From Fulvia fulva (lineage: Eukaryota; Ascomycota; Dothideomycetes; Mycosphaerellales; Mycosphaerellaceae), in the NCBI RefSeq assembly GCF_020509005.1, contig NC_063012.1, positions 5,704,001 to 5,768,000 of the forward strand: a stretch of 64,000 bases of DNA. Reading direction: 5' to 3'. The notes below the pieces were generated by a model. It made no database searches and was not told where the DNA came from. It was given only the letters and a program-made list of their open reading frames with translations. This document shows positions 35,854 through 47,697 of the stretch, piece by piece (position 1 is the stretch's first letter; every line of letters begins with the position of its first letter). The translations under genes and the position numbers were made by a program.

Positions 35854-36037
35854 TATAAGGGCGCGCGTACTATAGGGTCCGAGAGAGATAGTTATTATTC
35901 TACGAAGCTACGAAAGAGGAGCGCGAGGCGCGGCGAAGTTATAAAGTAAAGCTAAGCCGCGCTAATCTAATACGGAAGGTCCGTAGTTCAGCCGGGCCGA
36001 CGTAGCTATAGTAAGGGGTCACGGGCTACCCGTAATA
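35854..36037 (-). repeat. G3 3' LTR (184 bp)
   Basis: It matches 52918-53101 along its length with scattered transitions. On the minus strand it starts TATTACGGGTAGCC and ends CCCTTATA. Confidence 0.9.
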
Positions 36038-36050
36038 GTACCCCCCTCCT
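36038..36050 (-). promoter_or_regulatory. G3 polypurine tract
   Basis: AGGAGGGGGGTAC on the minus strand, immediately before the 3' LTR. Confidence 0.8.
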
Positions 36051-37150
36051 AAAATATGCCTTAGTCCTCTAAGCGTTATATACCTTATAAGACTACTTAC
36101 CTATCGAGCTCTATAATCGCGCGAACGCCTAATTATCCTCTAGTACCCTATCGTTATCCGATAACATTATATTCGCTCTATTTAGACTATCCTTGACCGG
36201 CTTCCTTCGAGAAATATATTGCCTAGTTAGCTAGCTTGCCCTAGACCTAAGTCTATCTTCGGCTAGTACTCGCGTATAATCCTTATAACTACGGTTAGGT
36301 ATTATTATAGGCCCTACGGGTCTTACTCGAGTATCGGTATAACTGCCGTTACGGTCGTAGAGCTAAGGGCGGCGAGTTTTACTTATACCGGTGACCCTAG
36401 TTATAAGAGTAGGCTTTCCCGTAACATGACTTATATAGCGGTACGTAGTAAATATATACGGATGAGATTCTATTAAAGATAAGGCTCGAGTCGACTTATT
36501 CGTAACGGTATCTCTATTAATCCTAAATGTATTAAGTCCGAGCACCTTAGCGTCTAGCGGTAACTAGTTAGATAGAGCTACGAAACCTATAGGCGTAGAT
36601 AACTCCGGCTAGTTATAGTGAAAATCTATAATAGTAGCGGCTACCCTCGTAAATAGGTCCTTAGTAGGTTACTAAGTTTTACTATCCTCTATGTCCTAAT
36701 ATCCGACCTATCGTACCTTATACTATATGTCGACCTTACGCTTATACCCCTTCTTTACCTTCCTAGTACGCTTCCTCGTATATATATCTAAGATCTTATC
36801 TACCTCGTACTCGATCGCCGCGGGTACCGCTATAATATCGGCCTCGGCATTAGCTTCCGTCGTATTAGGAACTATAACTACGGGTAGCGGCGGTATAAGG
36901 TACTGTCCCTCTAGCGGCGGTAGGTTAGTATCGTCGGCGCGCTATAGTAGCGACGTATAGAAACAGTTATCGAGTCTAGCTAACGTATCGGAGAGCTTTA
37001 GCTTATAGGAGAGCTTCGAGGGCATAACTTTTACGATCTAGTATAGTCTAGTATATCGTCGATCTAGTTTCTTAGAAGGGCGTATCGTACGGATGTTCTT
37101 CGTACTAAGGAATACCTAATCGCCTACCTTATAGTCGGGCGAGATACGGC
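36051..37150 (-). pseudogene. G3 chromodomain and C-terminal extension (decayed)
   Basis: From 37150 down the minus strand reads VGDQVFLSTKNIRTIRPSKK, then KLSYKLKLSDTLARLDNCFY. A chromodomain follows (IEYEVDKILD, RKVDI, VGY, then IIDFHYN and PELSTPIGFVAL, about 36860-36580). After it, about 170 further codons continue to the polypurine tract, including a 60-codon stop-free piece (36545-36363; NTFRINRDTVTNKSTRAL). A chromodomain would direct integration to marked chromatin. The extension has no function that I can recognise. Confidence 0.75.
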
Positions 37151-39951
37151 GATATCGGTTAGCGGCCTTACCTTATAAGGCTTAGGACATTCTTATATTC
37201 TCTTAGAGGAACTAATATAGCTCGTAAAGGCGTCGGGCGAATACTTCGGCGGATTTGCTATCGAGTCGCTAAAGAGTCGTTATCTAGCGGCGATCCCCGC
37301 CTACCTATAAGTCGATACGTTCCGTAAACTCGGGGTTATATCTAAGGTTTACGTAGAAAGGTAAGACACCGGTAGTCTCTAATACGTAGTTATTAATAGT
37401 AAACTGAGCTAGGTATAGCTATTTAGCCTAGTCACTCTATACCTTATTAACGTAGGCGCGTAAGTACTGTTCTATATTCTAATTAGTACGCTTAGACTAA
37501 CCGTCCGTCTCGGGGTGATATAATGAACTTAGCTTACGTTAAATCCGTAGTATCTTATATAACTACTTCTAGAAAGTTACGATAAACTATTTTCCTCTAT
37601 TAGAAGTAATCGTATCCGGGAGCCTACGTCGACTAAATACGTACTTTAAGAATAGGCGCGCTATATTCTTCGCCGTTATAGCTCTAATAGGAATAAGTTC
37701 TACTTCTTTCGTTAGGCGGTCCGTAACGGTTATAATGTTATTATAAGTTATGCCGTCGAGTTCGCTATCTAGTAAGTCTACTATAAAGTCGACTAATATA
37801 TAGCGCTAAGGTCGTTCTAGTATAGAAAGTAGATGTTATAATCTAGGTAGTTAGGTGTATAGACATTTCGTCGTACGGTATACTCGGTAATCTACGGTAT
37901 ATCTACGACTTAATCTTACTAAGCTAGGCTAGTAAAATTCACGTACTACGAGCTTATATATACGGGCTCTACTAGGATAGCCTACTACTAGTACGTCGTA
38001 GTTCATCTTTACTATTCGAGTCCGTAGCTTCTAGTTATCCGGTACCTATAAGCTCTAGTCGCCGTACTAATTACGGACGTAGAGTATATCTCCTTCTACC
38101 TTATAGTATACTAGGTGCACCTTCGCCTTTTAAAGAAGTAGCGGGATTACGTTACCTTTCTATAGTATCTTAATTACTGCCTTAAGCTCTTAGTCCACGG
38201 CGTACGCTATTACTATTCGATACTCGAGTTCAGCCTCGTAATTAGCCTCTATCGTAGGCTTCGATACGGTAGTAGCTTCTACCGGTATAGCGGCTTCGGC
38301 TAGTATAAATTCTATTGCTTCTAGGTTTAGCGGAGTTTCCGTCTCTTTAGTAATATCTTCTACGGTTACGCGTATAGAGTCAATCTTAAGGAATCGCTTA
38401 GGCGGTAGTAATGTCTAGTACTAATACTAATTACGCGGATCGTCTACCCCCTACGGAAGGTCCTAGCTACGTCTCGTTAGACTGTCTAGCTTTATACCTT
38501 AAACACCGGGCCTATAGACGATACGGAAGTTGAACTAAGAGAGGAACTTAGCCTACCTCGCCTAACGTCGATTAAGCTACTTCGTCGTTATAAAGTACTC
38601 TAGGTTCTTATGATCTATAAACACTTTGACCGGTTCGATAGTACTATTATCTGCTTCGTAGGCTAATTTAGGCCTCTACTCTTTAAACGCCTTGATAATA
38701 GCTAATAGCTCCTTATCGTAGATCTTATAGTTATACTCTTATAGACTTAACTTCTTAGAGTAAAACGCTACCGGGTATAGGACGCCTTCTTCGTTATATT
38801 AGGAGAGGACGCCGGCATTAACGAAATCCGAGGAGTCCGTTCTAACGACTATCTATCTCCCCGGTACGTAATGTACTAATATACCCGCTTTACTAAATGC
38901 TACCTTTAATACGTTAAACGCCTTCTAGTACTCTAGTGTCTAATCGATTCTTCTATTCTTATAGTTACTAGGGCTATCGGACTTAGTCAAGTTGGTTAGC
39001 GGCGATATAAGTCGCGAGAGCGCTTCGATAAACCGTCTATAGAAGTTAATAAAGCCTAGGAACGCTTATATATCCTTTAGGTTAGTTAGAGCCTCCTAGC
39101 TTTAGATACATTCTAGCTTGTCGGGGTCTATTTTAATGCCTTCTAGCGTAATAATTAGGCCTAGGTATTTGACTCTCTACTAATAGAATTCGTATTTGTT
39201 AATATCTACGGTTAACCCGGTATCGCGTAGTTTTATTAAAACCTTTGTTACGTACTCGATATACTCTTCGAGTATGTCGCTAAAAATCTAGTACATTATC
39301 TAGGTATACCGATACGAGGTCGTCGAGGTGTTCCTATAGCACACTATTAATATATAACTAAAACGATGCCGGGCCGTTATATAGACTAAACGGTAAGACT
39401 AGACATTCGTATACTCCGTACCGCGTAGCGAACGCTATTAGCTATTTATACCCCTTAGCAAAGCGAAGCTTATTAAAGGCTACGACGATATCTAGCTTTA
39501 TAAAGTACTTCTTACTATATATCCTATTAAGGGTTTCCTAGATCAAAGGTATAGGGTACCTGTTCTTTATAGTTATTATATTTAGCCCTCGATAGTTAAT
39601 ATATACTCGGAGTCCTCCTACTAGCTTACGTACTACTAGAATAGGAGCTAGGGACTAGCTTGTCTTCTAACTAGCCTTACGGACTTTCCCTTCGCTCTCC
39701 TACTTAGTGACCTATTTCTTGACTGCTTTATTCTCTTACGGTACAAGCCTATAGGGTTTGCGGTAAGGAGGCTCTTATAGGCCGTCGGGCTTAATATAGA
39801 TTTTATAGTTAATGCCCGGCCTATAAGGCGGGAGCCCTTTATAGTCTTTAGCTAAGAACGCGTCCGTAATATAATAGTACTCGGGCCGAAGCTTCTCCTT
39901 CGGGTTGTAGTTAAATTGCTTGTTTAGGAACTAATCAAGGTCGTTAGCTAA
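37151..39951 (-). pseudogene. G3 RT, RNase H and integrase (decayed)
   Basis: On the minus strand from 39951 down: ENKAVKK at the RT start (about 39740), the VYLDNVL form of the YLDD box (about 39320-39295), [20 protein letters not shown] (about 39060-39000), an RNase H region, and the integrase zinc finger and core to about 37150. Stops are frequent throughout. The borders between domains are approximate. Confidence 0.78.
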
Positions 39952-39965
39952 TATTACGCTTAGCT
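39952..39965. repeat. 14-bp target duplication of the young B chimera (left copy)
   Basis: TATTACGCTTAGCT is repeated at 43056-43069. The first three bases of the right copy could also belong to the (CTAT)n tail. Confidence 0.87.
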
Positions 39966-41044
39966 GGTCGACGACGAGAATCACCTGTACGTGGTGTCGG
40001 CTACGAACCTCTCGTCTAGCTACGAGAGAGCCAAGTATTCTCACGCTGGAGCGTCGTGGGCGCGACGGGCGCGTAGCGTAGGCGAAGCCGCGGCGAACAG
40101 AGGACTACCAGCAAAACGGGTATGAAAACCATCCGACGAGCGTGTACTCGTGTCGGGAGCGAGTCCCTCTTCTTTCTACGTGTAAGAAGGGCGCGGAACC
40201 GTGGCCTATACGCTCGACAGGACACCTCTGGTATGAGTGCAGAATTTTCACCTCCGGAGACCGCAAACCGAGCGGGCTAAGCGACGAACATTGGACGAGC
40301 GGACTACAGAACAACAACTGAGCGGACTATGCAACGGCGTCGAGCGGACTACGAAACAATCTGGTGTTTGCCAGCGGGCAATGCGGTGGGTAGGTGGACA
40401 CGCGACGAAGCCTGTAAGGGCCTGTTGAACACCCGGTATGGGAACGAGGGTTTTGCCTGAGGCACTGCCTGTCCCGCTACACAACGCACCTAGTCTGACA
40501 TGGTAGATTGCGACGAGGAAAAGACGATAGCCTAAGCAAGGAAAAGACGGCTGTTAGGACGGGGAAAAGACGTACAATGCAAGTGGATTAGTTCTGTGAT
40601 CGGGGAGGATCGAGGGCAGGGTGATAAGGAACTTCATATTGGTTAGTAGGTGGAAACGCAAGGAGTACGCTGCCCGGCGTGGTGTGTGCCCCGAGCAAAC
40701 CTGCGAGGCATGGACGGCCGCTTTCTAGAGATAGGCTGCGGTAACGCGAAGGGCGTCAAAACCTGGGGCGTGGTGTACACTGGCAGCGACGGCTGACACT
40801 GTCTGTACAGCCCGAGAGGACGGATGCGCATGTCGGTCAATAGAGAGCACTAAAGGGCTTAGGCCTATGGAGGTGGATATTGGCTTAAGGAGCAAACAGG
40901 GAGGGAGGGCGTAGAGGGAAGCTTTTGCTCCGGGCTAACCTCTCGAAACGAGGCTACACGGTGGTGCTAGATGAGTGGGAAAGCGCGGTTAAGACTTGTC
41001 ACCTTATCTCGTAGCTAGCTTGCTAAATACGATTCCTTCCTTGC
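39966..41044 (+). repeat. Constant 5' module, copy 5 (cleanest, 1,079 bp)
   Basis: This is the best reference copy. Hairpins include CTCTCGT/ACGAGAG (40009-40028) and CTCG-AAA-CGAG near 40940. GGAAAAGACG occurs at 40517, 40540 and 40563, exactly 23 nt apart. GAGCGGACTA occurs at 40297, 40320 and 40342, with the variant GAGCGGGCTA at 40270. I see no convincing reading frame. A structured RNA origin is possible but not shown. Confidence 0.87.
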
Positions 41045-42885
41045 TACAGACCGGATACCACCCGATAGCTTTTAAACAATCGACGACAGTGGTCCTACGC
41101 AAGCCGCAGAAGGAAGACTATACGCAGGTGAAGTCGTACCGCCCAATTGCGCTCCTTAACACTCTTGGGAAGGCGCTTGAGAAGCTGGTTGCAACGAGAC
41201 TCTCCGAGGCGGCAGAGGAACACTCCCTACTCCCGGACACCCAGATGGGTGCGCGCCCACAGCGATCGACGCTATCCGCGATGGAACTTATCACCTCTCA
41301 GGTAAAGGCCATCTGGTATAAGAATAGGGACAAGGTGGCTTCCTTACTTAGCCTAGACATATCGGGAGCCTTCGACTACGTGTCACACCCGCGGCTTCTC
41401 TACATCCTAAGGTCGAAAGGACTCCCTGAGTGGCTTGTTAACTTCGTACGGTCCTACCTCTAAAACCGTAGTACGTCGATCCTGGTCGGCTAGTACAGAA
41501 GCCCATTTCAAGCAGTCCACACTGGAATCCCGCAAGGCTCAACGCTAGCACCTATTCTGTTCCTCTTCTTTATGGCGACGCTGCTCCCAGCCCTAGAATC
41601 CCGGAACACCGCTGCGAGCGGCTTCGTAGACGACACAAACATCCTAGCGTGGTCTTCCTCGACTGAGGAGAACTGTAGGCTACTAGAAGAGAAGCACAAG
41701 ATCTGCGAGGACTGGGCTAGGAGGCACGGGGCTCGGTTTGCCCCAGAAAAGTACAATCTAATACACTTTACGCGCCGGCCACGGTTCCACAATATGCAAG
41801 CTTCTATCCAGATACAGGGGCACACGACTAACCCGGCAAATCAGCTCAGGATCCTCGGACTATGGGTGGACCCGGCGCTACGGTGGAGGAAGCACGTACA
41901 GGCAATATTACGGAAAGCTGAACAGAATATGGCATCATGCCAGAGGCTCACTGCGTCCACATGGGGGGCGGACTTCCGGCAGTCACGACTTCTATATACG
42001 GCTATTGTACGGCCAGTCCTTACCTATGGCAGCCAAGTGTGGTCCTTAGGCGAAAGGGCCTGCCCATCGAAGGGACTCGTCGCGCCGCTAGCGAAGATCC
42101 AAAACCAATGCCTAAGGAAGGTCACCGGGGCATATAAGTCGACACCAACGAGGATGCTTGAGCACGAGACCGCTATACCGCCGATCGACCTATACATCCA
42201 GGGACTACGGACCTCCTACTTAGGCAAGTCGGCACAGTACCCAGTACAGAAGGTCATCGCCAGTGCAGTCGCAAGGGCCCGCGAATCAGTACCAGCGCAT
42301 AAGGGCATTCGACCCGGAAACGAGCCGAACTACCGGGCAAGGGACGAACAGCTAGCAACACAATGGGAAGGTGAGAAATCGTTTGTAGAGCAACTATGGA
42401 AAGAGAGGTGGAACAACCAGGTTGTAGGGCATAGTGGACGCCCCCAGCCAGCGGGACAACCTAAGGAATGGTCAGCTACAAAATCCGCGGTCAAGCACCC
42501 CCCGAAGCTCATCCACTACCGCCTTACGAGGGCACAGAGTAGCATAGCAACCCAACTGCGAAGCGAACACATCGGCCTCCAGGGGTACCTATCATGGAGG
42601 AAGGTCCCAGGATACACGAATACTAGCTGCCCCTGCGGCTATCGCTCCCAGAACGTACGGCACGCACTCCTCGTCTGTCCGAGGTGGTCGCTAGGAAGGG
42701 GGGAGTGGATGGTAAAGGCGAGGAACCGGACGATTGGGGCACTTCTTAACAACGCTGAAGACCTACGGCGCATTACGAACTGGATACTAGAGAAGGGCTG
42801 GCTAGAACAGTACCGCCTAGTAGGAGCAGTGCAGGAAGAGAGGACACGACGCAGCGCGACGAGACCGGCTAGGAGCGGGGGCTAA
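41045..42885 (+). pseudogene. Family B ORF2 fragment: RT and CCHC, two stops
   Basis: One frame, interrupted by TAA at 41461-41463 (CAA before RIP) and TAG at 41491-41493, otherwise open to TAA 42883-42885. The motifs are SYRPIALLNTLGKALEKLV, QMGARPQRSTLSAMELI, SLDISGAFDYVSHPRLL, TGIPQGSTLAPILF, ASGFVDDTNILAWS, LRILGLWVDPALRW, and the CCHC CPCGYRSQNVRHALLVC. The first RT motifs and the endonuclease are missing. Before RIP this was an intact RT core. Frame and order match family A. Confidence 0.87.
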
Positions 42886-43069
42886 CGGGGTAGTGACATG
42901 GACTACGTACGTTCAGAGGGAAAGCTAATCTAGACAAGGAGTAGTCGGGGGCGGGAAGGGTTTTCACCTATTCGGGTTTCCCTTTGTACATAACAATAGA
43001 TATATACCTGCATAGGCCGGATAGGGTCCTAGAACAGGGGAATGACAAATCTATCTATTACGCTTAGCT

Positions 43070-43219
43070 TTAACTCGCCGTTACTATCCGTTTCGCTAGA
43101 CTCGTTACTAGTAGGTAGAATATAGAAGTACTCGGCCCTAGGCCAGTACGTATACATCTCCTAAGCGTAACGACTAACGCCTTAATAGTCTACTTTCTTA
43201 TCGTCGTCTATATATAAGG
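43070..43219 (-). pseudogene. G3 segment before RT (decayed)
   Basis: This is a short piece of G3 between two LINEs, homologous to 33120-33290 of G2 (shared AGAAGTACTCGGCCCTAGGC). It lies between protease and RT and includes the QFLN-type stretch. Confidence 0.7.
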
Positions 43220-43419
43220 ACGGAGCGACCATTGACGGAATTATCGATCTCTGCGCCAAAACACGACACATTCGAAAGCTCTTATCAAGGCCATTCTAAC
43301 GATATAAAAAGCAGGCCACTGCCCCTAGGACTGAGGGAGTTCTACCCTATTTAATCTGGACAGCTTGAAGCTCTCTTCACCCTGTTTCTTCAGCTCTAAA
43401 CGCCGCGGAGGTGCCTAGC

Positions 43420-44719
43420 TATATTAGGCAACTCCTAGGCAATAGTAGCCTAGGCTACGGTACTAACGGCGCCTACGGCCCTATAGGCGAAGCCCCCCTA
43501 AGACAACTAGTAGCAACTTATAGAGGACGCAAAAAGCATAGAAACTAACGATCAGCTCCCTTACCGGTCTCTATAGGTAATGATCACTTAGCTACGCACG
43601 GCGCTTATACTGTCGTATCACCGAGGGCAACAAGAAATGAGGACGACGTCCTAGGCGATTAGCAAGGCCACCCGGAATCAACACCCCTATAGCTAGGCAT
43701 CGGTCGCGGCATCGATACTAGGCCCCCGCCTAACGTACGATGTAGTTACGATCCGCATTATAGCAAAGGAAGACTAGGCCGAAGTTGCGAAGCTATCGAA
43801 CAAGGAGCTCGCCTAACGAATTAACTAACTAGGGGTGGTCGTAGTGAACCAACAGTCTAACGGCACTCTATAGATCTATACTAGCTCTGCTACTACTAGG
43901 AGGCACCTAGAGGCACAGCCACAGTAGGCATCTAAGGTTACGGCATTAGCGAAGGTCTTAACGAAACAATTCACGATCCTAGTCCACGACATGCCTAAGG
44001 AGTTTGACCTAACTAACTAGGGTCACCTACGCGCTCTCTAAGAGGACAACCCGGTCACTCTTAACTCTCTAATCTAGAAGGCGACTTGGCTCTATAGGAA
44101 ATGGCTAGAAGGCAAGAAGGCCTCGGCGCTAATAGTATAGCTATAAGACGCGAAAGCGGCGGATCTAGCGATAGAACAAGGCCTGGTCTAGTGATATAGC
44201 CTCAAGACAGTAGAAAAGCACTCCTCATCCTTTCGTGTCCTCCAATGCTTTAAATGCTAACAGTATGGACACCAAACCTACACGTGCACAAACAAGCAGG
44301 CCTGCTCGAACTGTATAGGAGACCATATGTCTAGGGACTATATATCGACTACGAGACGGTGCGCGAACTGTCCGGGGCACCACCTATCGTATAGTGCGGA
44401 ATGCCTATAGCGGAAACTAGCGAAAAACAAGGCAATCACAAATAGAACCGTCGCCCTAAGATTCTACGGCGACCGTAAGGCTAGCCCACACCGGAACCAA
44501 CTAGCGGCGGTCGGGCACAAGCGCCCTAGGGCCGAGAACGATGTAAAGGATGCGCAGCCTAGGGCGTACGGGAGGCCACGTGCTCTACTAGCTACGGCGA
44601 GGGAATCTAACTAGGCCCGGCTCCCCTTTAGTACACAGCCGATAGGCGTAGACCAGGACGCACAGGGCAGTAGGACACAGGACGATATAGAGGAAATGAT
44701 TGTCGATGCGGATGACTAG
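43420..44719 (+). pseudogene. Family B ORF1, gag-like with three zinc knuckles
   Basis: One frame runs to TAG 44717-44719. An in-frame ATG is at 43580, but open sequence continues upstream, so the real start is probably earlier. In the middle is FTILVHDMPKEFDL, a fold common in fungal LINE ORF1. The knuckles at 44246-44400 read CFKC-QYGHQTYTC, CSNCIGDHMSRDY (last Cys changed to Tyr) and CANCPGHHLSYSAEC. RIP stops interrupt it. The last 8 bases overlap ORF2. Confidence 0.8.
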
Positions 44720-47281
44720 CCTCGACACGCTTAACATCATCTAGTATAACGTCAACTATAGCAAGGATATAGTCCAGAACCATTTCCTACACGAGGCGGA
44801 CCCGCGCGTCCACCACGTCCTTGCAATCCAGGAGCTATAGATTAACCCGCACTATAAGAGACCAACGACCTATAAGTTACTAGGCTACACGACATGCCTA
44901 CGAGGCGACGGCAGACCCCGTACGTGCTTCTATATCAGCAAGGACATACTAGAATCCGACTGGGAGGTAGTGTACTACGCAGACGAAGAAGGCGGGGGCG
45001 ATATTACCTCCCTCCACGTGGGTAGCACCTAGATACACAACCTATATATGCAACCGCTAGCCTCGAGGTCTAGCCGCGACCTAGGGGTCTGCAGACACCT
45101 AGACAGTGCGCTTAAGAGACAAGGGTGCCACATCGTAGTAGGAGACTTCAACATACACCACCCTTCCTAGGAAAGCCTTATGCAGCCGCACCCTATAGCC
45201 GACGAAGTACTCGACTTGATAGCGAGCAACGCAATTGCCCTCAATACCCCGAAGGACCTAGGTACCTAGAAGAGAGGGGGACTCTAAGGCACGATCGACC
45301 TCTCCTAGATCTTAGATAGCTACTACCACACGGTAACCTACTGTGGGATCGAACATGAACTCGAGGCGTCGTCAGACCACATGCCAGTCAGGGCCTCTAT
45401 TGCGACACAGATACAACGCACACTAGCGAGAACCCCTAAGCCAAACTGGGGAAAGGCCTACTGGGCCAACATCTAGGCGTACCTCGATAACTCTAAGAGG
45501 CTAGTCCAGATCGCGCAGTAGTAATACAACAGTAAAGACGAGATAGACGAAGCAGTCCAGGGGTTGACAGACGAAATAAGAAAAGCGACCTCACTTCACG
45601 TTCCGCTTGCCTAACTAACGACATAGTCCAAACTATACTGGACGCCGGAGTGCACTGCGGTAGTAAGAGAAGCAAGGAGAGCCCGCCGGGTGTGGACGAG
45701 CAGCTATAGCGAGGAGGCCTAGAACGTATATAGGGAGGCATGCTAACAGAAGAAAGCTATAATACGGAGGGAGAAAGCAGTCGGCTAGAGGGCCACAGTA
45801 GAAGAAATCGCCGGCAAGCTAGAGAGGATGTGGAAGCTAGCGAAATGGGCCCGACAGGACCCTACACAGGGCCCCTCCTTCTCTATCCTAGCGCTACAAT
45901 CGCCTAGTGGCCCGGTTAGCGACCCCGAGGCTAAGGCGCGTCTACTGGCTAGCAAGTTCTTCCCACCCCTAGTCGAGGCTGATCTAAGCGATATAAACAG
46001 CTCTACTCCCCTAGCCCCTAGCATCGCGGTCTAACAGGAGGTGTCCGAGGGAGAAGTTACCGCTATGCTAAGGAAGTTGCCGGCGAAGAAAGCCCCGGGG
46101 CCGGATAGGATCCCAAACGAGCTACTAAAGAAGTGTAGAGATCAACTAGCCCTAGCAGTTACAGCGATCTTTAACGCCTGCCTATAGACCGGATACCACC
46201 CGATAGCTTTTAAACAATCGACGACAGTGGTCCTACGTAAGCCGTAGAAGGAAGACTATACGCAGGTGAAGTCGTACCGCCCAATTGCGCTCCTTAACAC
46301 TCTTAGGAAGGCGCTTGAGAAGCTGGTTACAACGAGACTCTCCGAGGCGGCAGAGGAACACTCCCTACTCCCGGACACCCAGATGGGTGCGCGCCTACAG
46401 CGATCGACGCTATCCGCGATAGAACTTATCACCTCTTAGGTAAAGGCCATCTAGTATAAGAATAGGGACAAGGTGGCTTCCTTACTTAGCCTAGACATAT
46501 CGGGAGCCTTCGACTACGTGTCACACCCGCGGCTTCTCTACATCCTAAGGTCGAAAGGACTCCCTGAGTGGCTTGTTAACTTCGTACGGTCCTACCTCTA
46601 AAACCGTAGTACGTCGATCCTGGTCGGCTAGTACAGAAGCCCATTTCAAGCAGTCTACACTAGAATCCCGTAAGGCTTAACGCTAGCACCTATTCTGTTC
46701 CTCTTCTTTATAGCGACGCTGCTCCCAGCCCTAGAATCCCAGAACACCGCTGCGAGCGGCTTCGTAGACGACATAAACATCCTAGCGTAGTCTTCCTCGA
46801 CTGAGGAGAACTGTAGGCTACTAGAAGAGAAGCACAAGATCTGCGAGGACTGGGCTAGGAGGCACGGGGCTCGGTTTGCCCCAGAAAAGTACAATCTGAT
46901 ACACTTTACGCGCCGGCCACGGTTCCACAATATGCAAGCTTCTATCTAGATATAGGGGCACACGACTAACCCGGCAAATCAGCTTAGGATCCTCGGACTA
47001 TAGGTGGACCCGGCGCTACGGTAGAGGAAGCACGTATAGGCAATATTACGGAAAGCTAAACAGAATATGGCATTATGCTAGAGGCTCACTGCGTCTATAT
47101 AGGAGGGCGGACTTCCGGCAGTCACGACTTCTATATACGGCTATTATACGGCCAGTCCTTACCTAAAGCAGCCAAGTGTGGTCCTTAGGCGAGAGGGCCT
47201 GCCTATCGAAGGGACTCGTCGCGCCGCTAGCGAAGATCTAAAACTAATGCCTAAGGAAGGTTACCGGGGCATATAAGTCGG
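44712..47281 (+). pseudogene. Family B ORF2, 3'-truncated: endonuclease and RT
   Basis: The ATG at 44712 is preserved. The endonuclease reads LDTLNII-YNVNYSKD, AIQEL, CFYISKDILESDW, GCHIVVGDFNIHH and EASSDHMPV. A 68-codon open piece at 45828-46034 reads MWKLAKWARQDPTQG. RT continues with APGP-type, DISGAFDYV and FVDD motifs. There are RIP stops, and one inserted base near 47102. The C-terminus is missing. Confidence 0.82.
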
Positions 47282-47682
47282 GTATTAGTAGTTTAGGGAC
47301 TAAACTATTGTCGAAGTCTTCCTATAAAGATAGTAACTAAAGTAGTAGTCTAATCTAAGGGCCACTTCGCCGGTTTCCTAGAAGGTGTTAGAGTTATACT
47401 AGCTTAACTAAGGTAGGCCGAGGACGATCTCGTATTCGAGGTTAGTTACGTAGTACATTATTTACTCGTAATAATAACCGCCGATAATAACGTCGACTAA
47501 GGCTACGTATATAATACGCCTAGTACTTACCTTCCTATCGCCTAGTATTAAGTTCTTACTCTAAACTAGGGGTATTAGAGGGATGTTATGTTTACGTATA
47601 TATTTCTAATCGAGAAAGAGAGAGGTTAAAGTAGAATCTAGTAGGCCTCGTGCCTTTCTATTCTATATCGTTATAGGTAGTA
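47282..47682 (-). pseudogene. G3 protease region (decayed)
   Basis: Homologous to 33365-33780 of G2 (shared AGTAACTAAAGTAGTAGT-type blocks). It lies between gag and RT, where a retropepsin is expected. The catalytic motif is not readable after RIP. Confidence 0.6.
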
Positions 47683-47697
47683 CTATATAAGGGTATA
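47683..47697. repeat. 15-bp target duplication of the second short C chimera (left copy)
   Basis: CTATATAAGGGTATA is repeated at 50540-50554. Confidence 0.88.

Larger units (their letters stand above)
39966..43055 (+). mobile_element. Chimeric retrotransposon: 5' module + family B LINE (young)
   Basis: The module (39966-41044) is joined to family B inside RT, just before the AIFNA-type and TGYHP motifs (parent junction near 46187). The element is only lightly mutated: the module is the cleanest in the window and ORF2 has two stops. It has a complete 3' UTR and tail and a clear duplication inside G3 RT. It lacks ORF1 and endonuclease. Confidence 0.9.
43220..47281 (+). mobile_element. Family B LINE, 3'-truncated, without module
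   Basis: It includes the 5' UTR, ORF1 and most of ORF2, and stops abruptly at 47281 after GCATATAAGTCG, before the CCHC, 3' UTR and tail. No target duplication is seen, and about 80 bp of G3 expected here (compare 33290-33365) are missing. A deletion that removed the LINE 3' end together with neighbouring G3 sequence explains both. RIP damage is moderate. The left border is uncertain by some bases. Confidence 0.8.

Noticed and set aside
39990..40010. Possible Pol III B box (GGTTCGTAGCC on the minus strand)
   Set aside because: It differs from the consensus at a key base, lies on the wrong strand for the chimera, and I see no A box at proper spacing.
45125..45319. 64-codon plus-strand frame
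   Set aside because: Out of frame with the endonuclease GDFN region that clearly codes in another frame.
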